51,242 nt of DNA from Alistipes sp. (GTDB lineage: Bacteria > Bacteroidota > Bacteroidia > Bacteroidales > Rikenellaceae): contig JAFVIB010000015.1 of NCBI GenBank assembly GCA_017474235.1, positions 1 to 51,242 on the forward strand, read 5' to 3'. A program made the position numbers and the translations under genes. The notes under the pieces were generated by a model, which was not told where the DNA came from, did no database searches, and saw only the letters and a list, made by a program, of their open reading frames with translations. Of the stretch, positions 25,521 to 34,920 are shown one piece after another (within the stretch, counting starts at the first letter, position 1; the number at the start of each line of letters is the position of its first letter).

Positions 25521-27581
25521 TTAGTACACAAACTCTACATCATCAACCATCATCCAGCTGTTTGTAGAGCCGGTGAAGTAGTCGCCATAACCTGAGCAGG
25601 TGAATGTCATAACAAGCTGAGTAGGCTTTGTGGTCATACCCTCTTTGTACTCAATATCAAGTTCCATCATTGTCCACTCGGCGTGGCTCTCAGAGCTCTG
25701 CCAAGTAGCTGTTGCCAATACACCCTCAGTAGTAAGGGCAGGATTGAAGAGAGTCTCCTCCTTATTTGTGTTTACGGTGTACTTACGATCTGTGAAGCAG
25801 CAGTAAACCTTGGCAATGTCTGTACCGGATGTGTGGTTACCCTCATTGATTGTACCCTCATTGTTCTTCATCCAGAAGCGCAACTTCTTAGGGCGTGCAG
25901 AGAAATCGAACTCTCTACCAAACTCTACAATACCACCCATACCGTCAATGGAGACAAATCGACCCACAAAGAGGTTACCTGCGGCAAACTTACCGATACC
26001 CATCACAGCAGCCTTGATAGAGCCCATATATGCCGAGTAAACACCTGTTGCACCGCTACGAACATCGGTTGACTCTGTGGTCAGCTGCTTGCCTACAAGA
26101 CCGGCTGTAGCGTGGTTACCTGTATCCCAGAAAGGTGCATTCGGATTAGCAGCAGGGCAACGAGCCTCGTCAGAAGCTGTGCTCCATGACTCAAAGCCTG
26201 CCTCCGGAATCTGAGGACCAGCTGCGGTTGTAACTGTGAGTGACTTACCAACCTGTGTACCATTTGCAAAGAGTGCATACTCATAGTTCTTCTCTGCACG
26301 GAAGTCGTTTGCAGTGGCTGTGTAAGTGATGTTATCGCTTGTAGTGCTTACAGGGAGATATGTCCACTCGCCGCCACTGACACGGTAACCAACAGTTAGG
26401 TTCTCGCTGCTGAAGCTGATAGCCGCGAAGTCTGCAGTAAGCCACCACAAATCGTATGAGCGGACAGGCATAATACCCTCAATATTATATACGCACTCCT
26501 GATAGCCGATACCGCCACTTGCATCCTTAACATTGAATGCAACGGTGTGAACACCTCCGGAGAATGACTCGAAGAATGGCTCAGAGATAGCCACAGTGTA
26601 CTCCTTATCATTAACCTTTGTTACGGCGATACCTGTATAAGTTGCAGATGTATCGAGCAAATCGTATGTAGTAGCACCGTATGCAATGTTCATCACACTG
26701 ATTCTGTCAAGAGCCTTTACTGTATATGAGCGAGTAACGCCATCATAATTGTAAGGCACATCTGCGCTGAAACCTACACCCTTAACAGTTGGGTCCGGAC
26801 TGAATGGAATACGATCCGGAGCGCAAATCTCAGGATTTGTATTTACTGATGCCGAGAAGAAGAGGCTACCCGGAGCATCAGGAGAGTACTTAAAATTAAG
26901 TGTGTAGAGGTTAAGTGGCTGTGCATCGGCAATAGTACCACTCTTTGTAATCTCCTTATCGCCAGCCTTGCCGTAGAAGTACCAATTGATATCCGATACA
27001 TTGTCAGGCAAGATAAAGTAACCCTTTGCACTCTGAGTATATTTCAGAGTAGGAACTTCGCCATTTACAGCATCCTCAAGTACAAAGTTGTCGGTTGCAC
27101 TTAGATAGGTATAGAACTCGTCGAAGTAGCCATCAACAGTAGCGTCATAAGAGACAGCCACAGGAATATTTGCCATATATGCTACAACCTCTACCTCCTC
27201 AATCTCACCCGGAGTGATGGTAAAGTCAGCAGTTCCGACATAGTACTTCTCTGTAAAGGTTGCCAACTCACGGTTACCGGTCTTAACCTGTACCATATAG
27301 TTGTCCTCAATAAGCCATACATACTGAGGGATATCGCTCTTAGAGGTGTACTTACGCACAAGTTCCTTCTCGCTCTTCTCAGCGTTTGCATAGCGGTATA
27401 TTTTCAGCTCAAAAGGCAGCTCTGTGCTCCCCTCTGCGCGGGTGAGCTTTGGCAGGTTGAGGTTGAGGGCAAGAACACCCTCTCCCTCTGCCATTTCAAG
27501 CATAGGCTCATCTGTCTTGTTACAAGCTGCAGACATTAGCGCGAATGTTGCGCAGATAAAGATATTTATAAACTTTCTCAT
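25521..27581 (-). CDS. DUF4493-PCMD surface lipoprotein
   Basis: A 686-residue lipoprotein (lipobox ALMSAAC). The N-terminal part (about 30-240) is a DUF4493 module (GVLALNLNLPKLTRAEG, LPFELKIYRYANAEKSEKELV, WLIEDNYMVQVKTGNRELA), followed by Ig/fibronectin-like segments (about 240-460) and a C-terminal PCMD domain (AGFESWSTASDE through GYGDYFTGSTNSWMMVDDVEFVY). These fimbrillin-like beta-sandwich folds are typical of Bacteroidales surface proteins. It is the largest member of the operon and shares the PCMD signature with the 536-residue lipoprotein. Its ligand is unknown. Confidence 0.87.
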   Translation of the reverse strand: MRKFINIFICATFALMSAACNKTDEPMLEMAEGEGVLALNLNLPKLTRAEGSTELPFELKIYRYANAEKSEKELVRKYTSKSDIPQYVWLIEDNYMVQVKTGNRELATFTEKYYVGTADFTITPGEIEEVEVVAYMANIPVAVSYDATVDGYFDEFYTYLSATDNFVLEDAVNGEVPTLKYTQSAKGYFILPDNVSDINWYFYGKAGDKEITKSGTIADAQPLNLYTLNFKYSPDAPGSLFFSASVNTNPEICAPDRIPFSPDPTVKGVGFSADVPYNYDGVTRSYTVKALDRISVMNIAYGATTYDLLDTSATYTGIAVTKVNDKEYTVAISEPFFESFSGGVHTVAFNVKDASGGIGYQECVYNIEGIMPVRSYDLWWLTADFAAISFSSENLTVGYRVSGGEWTYLPVSTTSDNITYTATANDFRAEKNYEYALFANGTQVGKSLTVTTAAGPQIPEAGFESWSTASDEARCPAANPNAPFWDTGNHATAGLVGKQLTTESTDVRSGATGVYSAYMGSIKAAVMGIGKFAAGNLFVGRFVSIDGMGGIVEFGREFDFSARPKKLRFWMKNNEGTINEGNHTSGTDIAKVYCCFTDRKYTVNTNKEETLFNPALTTEGVLATATWQSSESHAEWTMMELDIEYKEGMTTKPTQLVMTFTCSGYGDYFTGSTNSWMMVDDVEFVY

Positions 27582-27599
27582 AACTTAAACAAATGCTAA

Positions 27600-29381
27600 C
27601 TATTTAACAGTCTTAATCATAAGTGTCTTTGTGATAGTGTTGCCGTCATTGTCTGTTACGGTCATCACAAAGTCGTGATCTCCGGAACCTGTCATTGAGA
27701 GCAGGCTCAGGAAGCTTGTAATAGAGAAATTAACCTCTGCCTTATCCTTAACATCATCACCTGTAGGGAAGCCAAGACCATCGTCGTTGCTTGGGTCGGA
27801 ATCTTCCTTATTTCCGCTCAATACATACTTAATATTAGATGCATCAAAGGTAGGATCTACTGTAGAGTATGACTTCTCAGGCTCTACAAGGTTGAGAACA
27901 TCGCACAATAGAACTGTGCCGAGTTGGTCAGGTGTAAGCACATCAGACTTAATCTGTACGATGAGCGACTTGATACCCTTTGAAGCCTTAATCATAATAT
28001 CTACTGTAAGATCAGGGGTTACAGTGTAGCGGTTGTTGATGTTGTGACCAACCCAGATGATGTTAGGATCTGCCTGCTGACCGTCCATCTTGATAGTGAG
28101 GGTCTTCTCTGTGATACCACCCTGCTCGTCTGTAACGGTAGCCTTGAAGCTGTGGGTTCCGGCGTACTCCTTGAGCTTTGACATAAGCGATGTAAGGTCA
28201 AACTGTACAGTTGGCTGACCCAATACCTTATCATTGCAAGGAACACCCATCAGATTGAGCATAGTAGCTGCAGTGCCATCCATTGCGCAGAGGTCGAATG
28301 TCTCTGTGAGGTGATATGTAGCAAGAGATGCAATCATATCGTAGTTGTCAGATGCAACATTGACAATCAGAGACTTGATTGCGCTCTTTGTTGCAACATC
28401 TACAACGACGCTCTTAGTGCAGTTGTTGTTAGAGTCGAAGTCGTCAGCAGTGATAAGCAGTGTCTGATCAATATCGCCACCAACAAGGGTTACAGTTGGC
28501 TTGTCAGAGTCATCGACCATCACATCCTCCTTGATTACAGCTGCAAGGTCGAATGTAACAACATCGTCAATCACCCAACCATCAACAGATACGCTGATAT
28601 TGATGTTTCCGTCGTCAGAGTACTTGATATAGAGCTCAATATCACGATACTGACCGGCAACAACATCCTCGATAGAGCTTGTAAACTCAAATGTTGCAGG
28701 AGCTTTACCCTCGGCTGTGTATGTACCGACAATAAGGATGTCGATAGTATTTTTTGCCTCCGGAGCGGTAAAGAAACCGGCACGAGTCTCGGTCATTGAG
28801 TAGTCGAGTGAGCCGTTACCGACAGTGAGAGTTGCAACAGTATCGTCGCTCAAAGCAGCACGGAGGTCTGCTGAGTACTCGATAGTTGCCTGAATGTTCT
28901 GAAGGGTACAAACAAGATCAGAGAGATTTGTGGTCTGCTTGATATTGATTGTAAACGGCTTTGTAAGACCATAAATAGGGCTCTCCCAAGCTGCATCAAC
29001 AGCGTTGCCGCTGCCGTCAGTCATAGTACCCGAGAGCATCTTGAGGGTGTAGTTACCAGCCTTAAGATTGAGCGGGTTGCTCTCTGTTGGGCGGTCGGCA
29101 TACTTGAATGTTCCATTCTCAACAAGGTTGCCCTCTGCATCGTAAATAAAGCAGTCAAAAGTGTTGATATCTACAATAGGAGTTGCACCCTCGTCGAAGG
29201 TCTCAACACCGCCGTTGTTGTGCTTGTGATCAACAACCACATCTACATCAAGACCATCTGAGAAAGCCAAATAGCCTATATTCTCCTTCTGAGGGTTATC
29301 CTCTCCTCTCAGAGGCTCGTGACAGCTTGCTGCCATAGCAACAACGGCTGCCAATATCATTGTATTTTTAAGAAGTCTCAT
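27600..29381 (-). CDS. DUF4493 lipoprotein with tandem Ig-like modules
   Basis: A 593-residue lipoprotein (signal AAVVAMAASC). Residues about 35-260 are DUF4493 (IVDINTFDCFIYDAEGNLVENG, PLNLKAGNYTLKMLSG). Residues about 280-430 and 440-593 are two related modules: each has a KSLIVxxxSD segment and ends in an Ig-like strand pair (SFKATVTDEQGGITEKTLTIKM and DFVMTVTDNDGNTITKTLMIK). Many Asp residues suggest calcium binding in the second part. It lies 18 bp upstream of the DUF4493-PCMD gene on the same transcript. The specific role is unknown. Confidence 0.85.
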   Translation of the reverse strand: MRLLKNTMILAAVVAMAASCHEPLRGEDNPQKENIGYLAFSDGLDVDVVVDHKHNNGGVETFDEGATPIVDINTFDCFIYDAEGNLVENGTFKYADRPTESNPLNLKAGNYTLKMLSGTMTDGSGNAVDAAWESPIYGLTKPFTINIKQTTNLSDLVCTLQNIQATIEYSADLRAALSDDTVATLTVGNGSLDYSMTETRAGFFTAPEAKNTIDILIVGTYTAEGKAPATFEFTSSIEDVVAGQYRDIELYIKYSDDGNINISVSVDGWVIDDVVTFDLAAVIKEDVMVDDSDKPTVTLVGGDIDQTLLITADDFDSNNNCTKSVVVDVATKSAIKSLIVNVASDNYDMIASLATYHLTETFDLCAMDGTAATMLNLMGVPCNDKVLGQPTVQFDLTSLMSKLKEYAGTHSFKATVTDEQGGITEKTLTIKMDGQQADPNIIWVGHNINNRYTVTPDLTVDIMIKASKGIKSLIVQIKSDVLTPDQLGTVLLCDVLNLVEPEKSYSTVDPTFDASNIKYVLSGNKEDSDPSNDDGLGFPTGDDVKDKAEVNFSITSFLSLLSMTGSGDHDFVMTVTDNDGNTITKTLMIKTVK

Positions 29382-29410
29382 AACTTATCGTATTTTATCA
29401 ATTCAAGCTG

Positions 29411-30199
29411 TTAAGCATTTGGGTTAATCTCAGTGTCAATAACCTCAGTAGCAAGAGGTGTCTCATTCAGCGTTACGGTAATAGTTACGCTGCCGGCAGT
29501 AGTGAGGTCGTAAGTGACAACATAACGGGTCTTTGCAACCACAGAAGGAATTGTCTGTGGGGCAAGAGTCTCGTAAGTATCATTTGCCAAGTTGTTCTGA
29601 CGAACACAAGAGCAGTTAATCTTTACATTCTGCTGCGGAGCGATAAAGAGGTGAGAGGTATTCTCCTTCTCAAACTCGTAAGTATCTGTTGCAGTTGTAA
29701 TAGAGAACTTGCTCTTAGGGAAGTAACCGTTAAAGTTGTCGGTTGTGCGGATTGTTACAATTGCATTTGCAAGAGTTGCTGTCATCGGAAGAGTCGTGGT
29801 CTTGTTCTTGTTCTGAACAACAACCTCTGTTGCAGAAGCCGCAAAAGCGGGCTTGTCATAACCCTCAACCGCAGGGTCGCCATAGGTAAGAGTTACATCA
29901 TACAATCCGTGGAAGAGACGCTCCTCCTCGTAGTTGTAACCTGCAAAAGAGCTCCACTCCTTAGAGAATGAAGAGTTGACAGCATCAGATGCAGAACCTG
30001 TAATTTTCAGAGCAAAATCTGCCGCAGTCGGAAGATTTGTAAGAGTAATACCCTCGTCAGCTCTTGTTGCAACCTCTCCCGATGTGGAGAAGTCGATTGC
30101 AATGCGTCCCATATCTGCATTAATATTCTGCTCAGAGAAGTTCTCCTTGCAGCCTACTAACGCCATGGTAGCCATTGCATAAAGTAAGATTTTTCTCAT
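29411..30199 (-). CDS. DUF4493 lipoprotein, short
   Basis: A 262-residue lipoprotein (MATMALVGC). Like the neighbouring proteins it has GRIAIDFSTSGEVATRADEGITLTN, then a compact DUF4493 beta-sandwich. An Arg in the ATRAD segment resembles the gingipain-type processing site seen in fimbrillins, but this is only a resemblance. Of the three DUF4493 proteins it is the smallest and lacks C-terminal extra domains, so it could be a subunit or an anchor. Gaps of 24 and 29 bp separate it from its neighbours. Confidence 0.82.
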   Translation of the reverse strand: MRKILLYAMATMALVGCKENFSEQNINADMGRIAIDFSTSGEVATRADEGITLTNLPTAADFALKITGSASDAVNSSFSKEWSSFAGYNYEEERLFHGLYDVTLTYGDPAVEGYDKPAFAASATEVVVQNKNKTTTLPMTATLANAIVTIRTTDNFNGYFPKSKFSITTATDTYEFEKENTSHLFIAPQQNVKINCSCVRQNNLANDTYETLAPQTIPSVVAKTRYVVTYDLTTAGSVTITVTLNETPLATEVIDTEINPNA

Positions 30200-30222
30200 A
30201 ATTGTATAATTAGTTGTTTATG

Positions 30223-31995
30223 TTATTTTACGATTTTAACCTTTATATTATCAAGGTAGATGTAGTAGTGAGCTTGGGTAGAAGAAGACCAAGTGCTTTG
30301 TACACAGCAAGGTATCCAGCAGAAGCGTGTTGATGATGTACACCCTGTAGCTGTGTAGGTAAATGTCGGGAATGTAGTATTAAAACTATCATTTGTGTAG
30401 TTAGTAAGGTGGTCAGACTGTAGATATACAGTGCTGAACTGTCCTGAAACTCGAGATACATCATCACCTACATTTCCAAAAGCTTTTCTGCTTTGGACAC
30501 CATTTGGTGTACCTGAATTAGAGTGTACGCCTGCCATACAGAAAACTCCGTTATTATTATCATATCCTGAGTTGGCATAAGAGCCCATATCAAACCATAT
30601 TTGGAGTTTTACACTCTTGCCAGCCTTAATGCCGCTAATTGCCGGAGAGTCAAGACGACCTGTATATCGGGTTACACCCAAAGTACTCTCGTGTCGTACA
30701 TTGACACGCATACTCTGACCGGCAACAAGTTTAAATCGCGCAGCACTCCAACCGGCTGTATTCATATAGCTATCCAAAGATGTACCTTCGACGCCTCCGC
30801 TAACAGTACCGCCTCGTGCATCTCCCTTGTCTGCCGAGGTATGAATACCGCTACCATCCTCAAAGAGCAGATATGGCACAACAGATTCGATGCGGTGGGT
30901 CTTTCCGGTCTGAATAGTTGGCGCGGTAACTTTAGTAGTGACATAGGCATTCTCGCTCTCGTAGCCGATTGTAAGTGCTTGACCTGATGTAATGGTAACA
31001 TTTTCAGGTAGATAGTATTCGTCTAAAGCGTTGCGAGCAAAGGTTGAGAGGGTGTTGCCGTTAGCGTCCATTATGGTAATGGTGTGGAACTCCTCGCCGA
31101 GGTTGCTACTGTCTGTAACTGCAATATATACAGCGGTAATAGGCTCGGGAATAGGCATACTCATAGGGGTAACACGCTGAGGCTGAGCCTCCTTGTTGAG
31201 CGAAATAGTGCGCGTTTTAGAGGTGTATTCGCCGGCACATACGCGGTATGCAATATCGCCTGAGAGGGTTGTAGGGAAGATAGTTGCCCAAATATAGTCG
31301 CCCGCTGTATAACCCTCCGGAACGAGTATGGTCATATAGTCGAGCGCATTTCTATATGTAGGAGCTGCATTTGGGTCTGTAACATCTACAAACACATCGC
31401 CAACAACCTCTGTCGGAAACTCTATAATTATCTTATCGATAGCCACACCGTTGAGCTGTGACTCTGCAAGTTGCAGGCGCAGGGTGTGCATCTTATGCGT
31501 AAAGCCGAGATCGAGGTTGAGATACTCGTCTTCTACAAGAGCAGCACCTGTCTCGGGGCGGGCTACCATAATATCGCGAGAGCCGAGTTCACGCGAGCCG
31601 TTCTGCGTTGCAGGAAGGTTGAAGCGTGCAATATTACCATCTACCGACTTTGGTACGGGGTAGGTGGCGTAGTAGGTATAGCTCTGCTCTGTGAGTGTGT
31701 TTGGAATTTTAGAGCTAAAGACTGCACGGTCGTAAGTTGTGCTATAGTGGTGCAGAGAGAATGTCTGATTTGCAAGCGCGAAAGTGCCGTCGCTCTTTGC
31801 TGCCCACAGCGCAATCTTATCTGTCTTGCTCCAAGATGCGGCACCGTCATCTGCAATAGATGTTCGGCTGCCGATAGTTGTACTCTGTCCGAAAAAGACC
31901 TCTATCATATCGCTGCCATTTTCGACCTCGGTAAATGATGAGGTACAAGAGACAGCCAAGAGTGTCAAGAGTGTGTAAATTGAAAATCTTTTCAT
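30223..31995 (-). CDS. Fimbrillin-like surface lipoprotein
   Basis: A 590-residue lipoprotein (signal MKRFSIYTLLTLLAVSC). The N-terminal 300 residues follow the fimbrillin-family pattern: EVFFGQSTTIGSRTSIADDGAASWSKTDKIALWA, then a domain with VFSSKIP and DLGFTHKMHTLRLQL. The C-terminal part (about 390-590) is a beta-sandwich with AGQSMRVNVRHESTLGVTRY and IYLDNIKVKIVK, like a carbohydrate-binding or discoidin-like module. It is the first gene of the surface operon. An extended start (32028) is not needed, since the ATG at 31995 begins the signal peptide. Confidence 0.82.
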   Translation of the reverse strand: MKRFSIYTLLTLLAVSCTSSFTEVENGSDMIEVFFGQSTTIGSRTSIADDGAASWSKTDKIALWAAKSDGTFALANQTFSLHHYSTTYDRAVFSSKIPNTLTEQSYTYYATYPVPKSVDGNIARFNLPATQNGSRELGSRDIMVARPETGAALVEDEYLNLDLGFTHKMHTLRLQLAESQLNGVAIDKIIIEFPTEVVGDVFVDVTDPNAAPTYRNALDYMTILVPEGYTAGDYIWATIFPTTLSGDIAYRVCAGEYTSKTRTISLNKEAQPQRVTPMSMPIPEPITAVYIAVTDSSNLGEEFHTITIMDANGNTLSTFARNALDEYYLPENVTITSGQALTIGYESENAYVTTKVTAPTIQTGKTHRIESVVPYLLFEDGSGIHTSADKGDARGGTVSGGVEGTSLDSYMNTAGWSAARFKLVAGQSMRVNVRHESTLGVTRYTGRLDSPAISGIKAGKSVKLQIWFDMGSYANSGYDNNNGVFCMAGVHSNSGTPNGVQSRKAFGNVGDDVSRVSGQFSTVYLQSDHLTNYTNDSFNTTFPTFTYTATGCTSSTRFCWIPCCVQSTWSSSTQAHYYIYLDNIKVKIVK

Positions 31996-32014
31996 ACTAA
32001 TAGCAATTGCACAG

Positions 32015-32022
32015 CAAAAATA
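32015..32022 (-). promoter_or_regulatory. Putative -7 element of the surface operon
   Basis: TATTTTTG on the minus strand matches TAnnTTTG, 20 bases before the fimbrillin-like gene. No convincing -33 box. It could be chance in AT-rich DNA. Confidence 0.4.
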
Positions 32023-32088
32023 GGACATCTATACATATATATAAAATAATTTCAACGAACACCCCATTTTTATCAACGAATAGTTAAA

Positions 32089-32126
32089 ATTTTAGCACCA
32101 TCTGCTTCTGCAAATGGTGCTAAAAT
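32089..32126 (-). terminator. Terminator of the S9 peptidase gene
   Basis: ATTTTAGCACCAT (32089-32101) and ATGGTGCTAAAAT (32114-32126) form a perfect 13-bp stem with a 12-nt loop, T-rich on the exit side of the minus strand, 23 bases past the peptidase stop. Confidence 0.82.
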
Positions 32127-32148
32127 TTATAAATCGACAGACCGTTTT

Positions 32149-34278
32149 TTACTTCAAATATTTGTCTAACCAACCGAAAAATTCGCGGTTCCAAACAAGT
32201 GAGTTTTGCGGTTTGAATACCTGATGTGCCTCGTTTTCAAATGACACAAGTCGAGCGTCAAGACCCCTCATTTTTGCAGCTGTAAATGCCTGCAAAGATT
32301 GGGTGTAAGGGATGCGGAAATCGTACTCGCCCGTAATAATAAGTATAGGTGTATCCCACTTATCCACTGCCTTGTGTGGAGAGTTTGCATACGAGCGCAT
32401 AGCGGTCTTATTCTTCTTGTCCCAATATGAGCCGCCGTAGTCGTTATTTACAAAGAACAGCTCCTCAGTCTCGCCATACATCGACTCGAAATTGAATATG
32501 CCGCAGTGGGCAATAAACGCCTTGAAACGCTTGTTGTGATGCCCTGCAAGGTAGAATGTCGAGTAACCTCCGTATGATGCACCCACGCAACCCAAGCGGT
32601 CGCTGTCGCACCAACTCTCCTTTGCAACATCGTCGATAGCCGAGAGGTAGTCGCGGATATTCTGACCCGAGTAGTCGCCCGAGATTTGGTCTAACCATTC
32701 CTGACCGAATGACGGCAGACCACGGCGGTTTGGCGCAACTACAACATAGCCCTGTGCTGCCATAAGCTGGAAGTTCCAACGGTAGCTCCAGAACTGCGAA
32801 ACAACGCTCTGCGGACCGCCCTGACAGTAGAGCAGGGTAGGGTACTTCTTTGCAGGGTCGAAATCAGGTGGCAGAATTACCCAAACGAGCATCTGCTTGC
32901 CGTCGGTGGTCTTAACCCAACGCTTCTCGACAGCACCCATCTTGATATTGTCGTATATCTGCTTGTTTACAGCCGAAATCTGTCGCATCTCTCCGCTCTG
33001 CAAATCGACCTCAAACAGCTCGGTCGCCATAGAGATTGTCTGAACGGTCGCAACGCACTTGCCACCTCCGATGGTAAATGAGGTGATATCGTGGTCGCCC
33101 GATGTGATAACCTTGACATCATTGCCGGCAGTAGTTACGCGACAAATCTGATGTGTCGCCTCGATAGGTGAGATAAAGTAGAGGGTATTCTCGTCTGCCC
33201 ACACAACATTACCCGCGTGGTAGTCAAAATTGGCTGTCAGCTCCTTCATCTCGCCACTCTGGAGGTAGTATATAAACAGTCGCTCCTTATCTGCCTCATT
33301 GCCTGCACGACGCTGTGAGCGGAAGGCAATCTTGCTGCCATCAGGTGACCAAACAGGGTACTTGTCATAGCCGACAAAAGCCTCTCGGGTAGCCTTGCCG
33401 TCAAATGTAAGTCGCTCACTGTCAGCCTTGTTGATGTTGATAGTGTGGTTTGATTCGATAAGGTGAATATATACATCCGAGTCGGTCGAAACTGCATACT
33501 CACTGCCTGTGAGAGGCTTGCAAGTGTAGGCAATCTGCTTGCCGTGAGGATGCCAAGCAATCTCAGAGCCGTCAAAGTAAGGTGCAAGCGGAGTGTCCCA
33601 AGCGGCATCTGCCCCTGTGATATCATAAGCCTCGCCAACGGTTGTGCCATCGAGCGGAGCAACAAAGATATGGCGATAGTTACCCTCATCCCAATAGTCC
33701 CAATGGCGCACCATCAAATCGTTATAGATACGAGCCTTCGACTTGTCCATATCGGGATGAACCTCTGCCGAGCGGATAGCCTTAACCTGCACACCCTTGA
33801 TATAGTGGAGTGCGGTGCAGTCGTTGTTTATACCAAAGTCCTCAACTCCGCCCTCGATGTCGGTAATCTGCTCCTGCGAGCTGCCATCTGCCGCCATACG
33901 CCAAACCTGCATACTTCCGCTGCGGTTTGAGAGAAACCATATATTGCCGTCACCACCCCAGCGTGCCGCAGTGTTGTTTGAAGAGGTATCTGTAAGTTCT
34001 GAGGTGTTGCCCGTAGCAATATCGAGGGTGTAGATGCGTGTAACACCGCGATTTTCAGCCATAGAGTAGTCTGTGACGGTGTAGAGTACCGTGCTGCCAT
34101 CTGCCGAGACCTCCGCACTGCCTATGCGGCGCATCTTCCACATAACCTCAGGTGTGAGCCTTGCTGCTGCAATCTCCTCTGCGGTAAGATTATTGTCAAT
34201 AGCAAGAGGCTTTGCAGGCTCAGAACAGCTCGTAAGAGCCATTGCTAAAGTTGCCATAATGATAAAACTTTTTTTCAT
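32149..34278 (-). CDS. S9 prolyl-oligopeptidase family lipoprotein, DPP5-like
   Basis: A 709-residue periplasmic or surface lipoprotein (LAMALTSC). A seven-bladed beta-propeller (about 45-440) with WD40-like PD40 repeats is followed by an alpha/beta-hydrolase domain. The catalytic triad is visible: Ser in GASYGGY (about 569), Asp in GEYDFRIPY (about 653) and His in NEAHQVF (about 682). The pattern resembles Porphyromonas dipeptidyl-peptidase 5 and it probably removes dipeptides from oligopeptides taken up as nutrients. It is divergent from the NUDIX gene with only 27 bp between the two starts. Confidence 0.9.
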   Translation of the reverse strand: MKKSFIIMATLAMALTSCSEPAKPLAIDNNLTAEEIAAARLTPEVMWKMRRIGSAEVSADGSTVLYTVTDYSMAENRGVTRIYTLDIATGNTSELTDTSSNNTAARWGGDGNIWFLSNRSGSMQVWRMAADGSSQEQITDIEGGVEDFGINNDCTALHYIKGVQVKAIRSAEVHPDMDKSKARIYNDLMVRHWDYWDEGNYRHIFVAPLDGTTVGEAYDITGADAAWDTPLAPYFDGSEIAWHPHGKQIAYTCKPLTGSEYAVSTDSDVYIHLIESNHTININKADSERLTFDGKATREAFVGYDKYPVWSPDGSKIAFRSQRRAGNEADKERLFIYYLQSGEMKELTANFDYHAGNVVWADENTLYFISPIEATHQICRVTTAGNDVKVITSGDHDITSFTIGGGKCVATVQTISMATELFEVDLQSGEMRQISAVNKQIYDNIKMGAVEKRWVKTTDGKQMLVWVILPPDFDPAKKYPTLLYCQGGPQSVVSQFWSYRWNFQLMAAQGYVVVAPNRRGLPSFGQEWLDQISGDYSGQNIRDYLSAIDDVAKESWCDSDRLGCVGASYGGYSTFYLAGHHNKRFKAFIAHCGIFNFESMYGETEELFFVNNDYGGSYWDKKNKTAMRSYANSPHKAVDKWDTPILIITGEYDFRIPYTQSLQAFTAAKMRGLDARLVSFENEAHQVFKPQNSLVWNREFFGWLDKYLK

Positions 34279-34293
34279 ATCAATAAATTTTTG

Positions 34294-34301
34294 TAAATTT
34301 G
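34294..34301 (+). promoter_or_regulatory. -7 element of the NUDIX-porX unit
   Basis: TAAATTTG matches the -7 consensus and ends 4 bp before the NUDIX ATG at 34306, so the transcript would start at or within a few bases of the start codon and be leaderless. The -33 position (TTTT) falls inside the start of the divergent peptidase gene. Confidence 0.55.
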
Positions 34302-34305
34302 CGTT

Positions 34306-34920
34306 ATGATTACCATCTACTTCACTGACAACAGTCTAACATTCGTTCCGGAGGATTATCAACCCTCGGCGGGCGATGTTGTGCTTTCGGAGAGCGAGGT
34401 AACGAGTGCGAATTTAGATAATTTATTTGAGAATTGCAACAGCATTGTCGTTCCTACAGCCGATTGTCAGGCTGCCTTTGAGCGTTTTGCAGCACGATTT
34501 TGGTATGTTGAGGCTGCGGGTGGTGTGGTGCGTAACAGTGCCGATGAGGTACTTATGATTTACCTCCGCAATCGTTGGGATTTGCCCAAAGGTCATATAG
34601 ATAGCGGCGAGGATGCCCTTACAGCGGCTGAAAGAGAGGTTGAGGAGGAGACGGCTGTTACGGGTCTGAATTTTGTAGCTCCACTGTGCAATACCCTGCA
34701 TGCCTATTGCGTTTATGGTAAGTGGGAGCTTAAGCGCACATATTGGTTTGCGTTCAGTTGTGAGGGCGGAGAGACTGCGGCACAGCGCGAGGAGAATATC
34801 GAGGCGGCAGTGTGGTGCAGCAGAGAGAAGTTGATGTCAAATTTGGAAAATAGTTATCCGACAATAAGGGAGGTGATATATGAATACGAGCGTACAGGCA
34901 AAAATCCTTTGGGTAGATGA
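34306..34920 (+). CDS. NUDIX hydrolase
   Basis: A 204-residue protein. An N-terminal extension of about 65 residues precedes a NUDIX domain with WDLPKGHIDSGE and the box G-x5-E-x7-REVEEETA, where the usual EExGU ends in EETA. Such enzymes hydrolyse nucleoside diphosphate derivatives. The substrate is unknown. The last 41 bp overlap porX in another frame, so the pair is translationally coupled. The extension is of unknown function. The pairing with porX recalls NUDIX-PorX neighbours in other Bacteroidota only as an impression, not something I could verify. Confidence 0.88.
   Translation: MITIYFTDNSLTFVPEDYQPSAGDVVLSESEVTSANLDNLFENCNSIVVPTADCQAAFERFAARFWYVEAAGGVVRNSADEVLMIYLRNRWDLPKGHIDSGEDALTAAEREVEEETAVTGLNFVAPLCNTLHAYCVYGKWELKRTYWFAFSCEGGETAAQREENIEAAVWCSREKLMSNLENSYPTIREVIYEYERTGKNPLGR

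Noticed and set aside
18314-31995. Polysaccharide utilisation locus
   Set aside because: No SusC/SusD pair, no glycoside hydrolase and no sensor-regulator are present among the surface genes.
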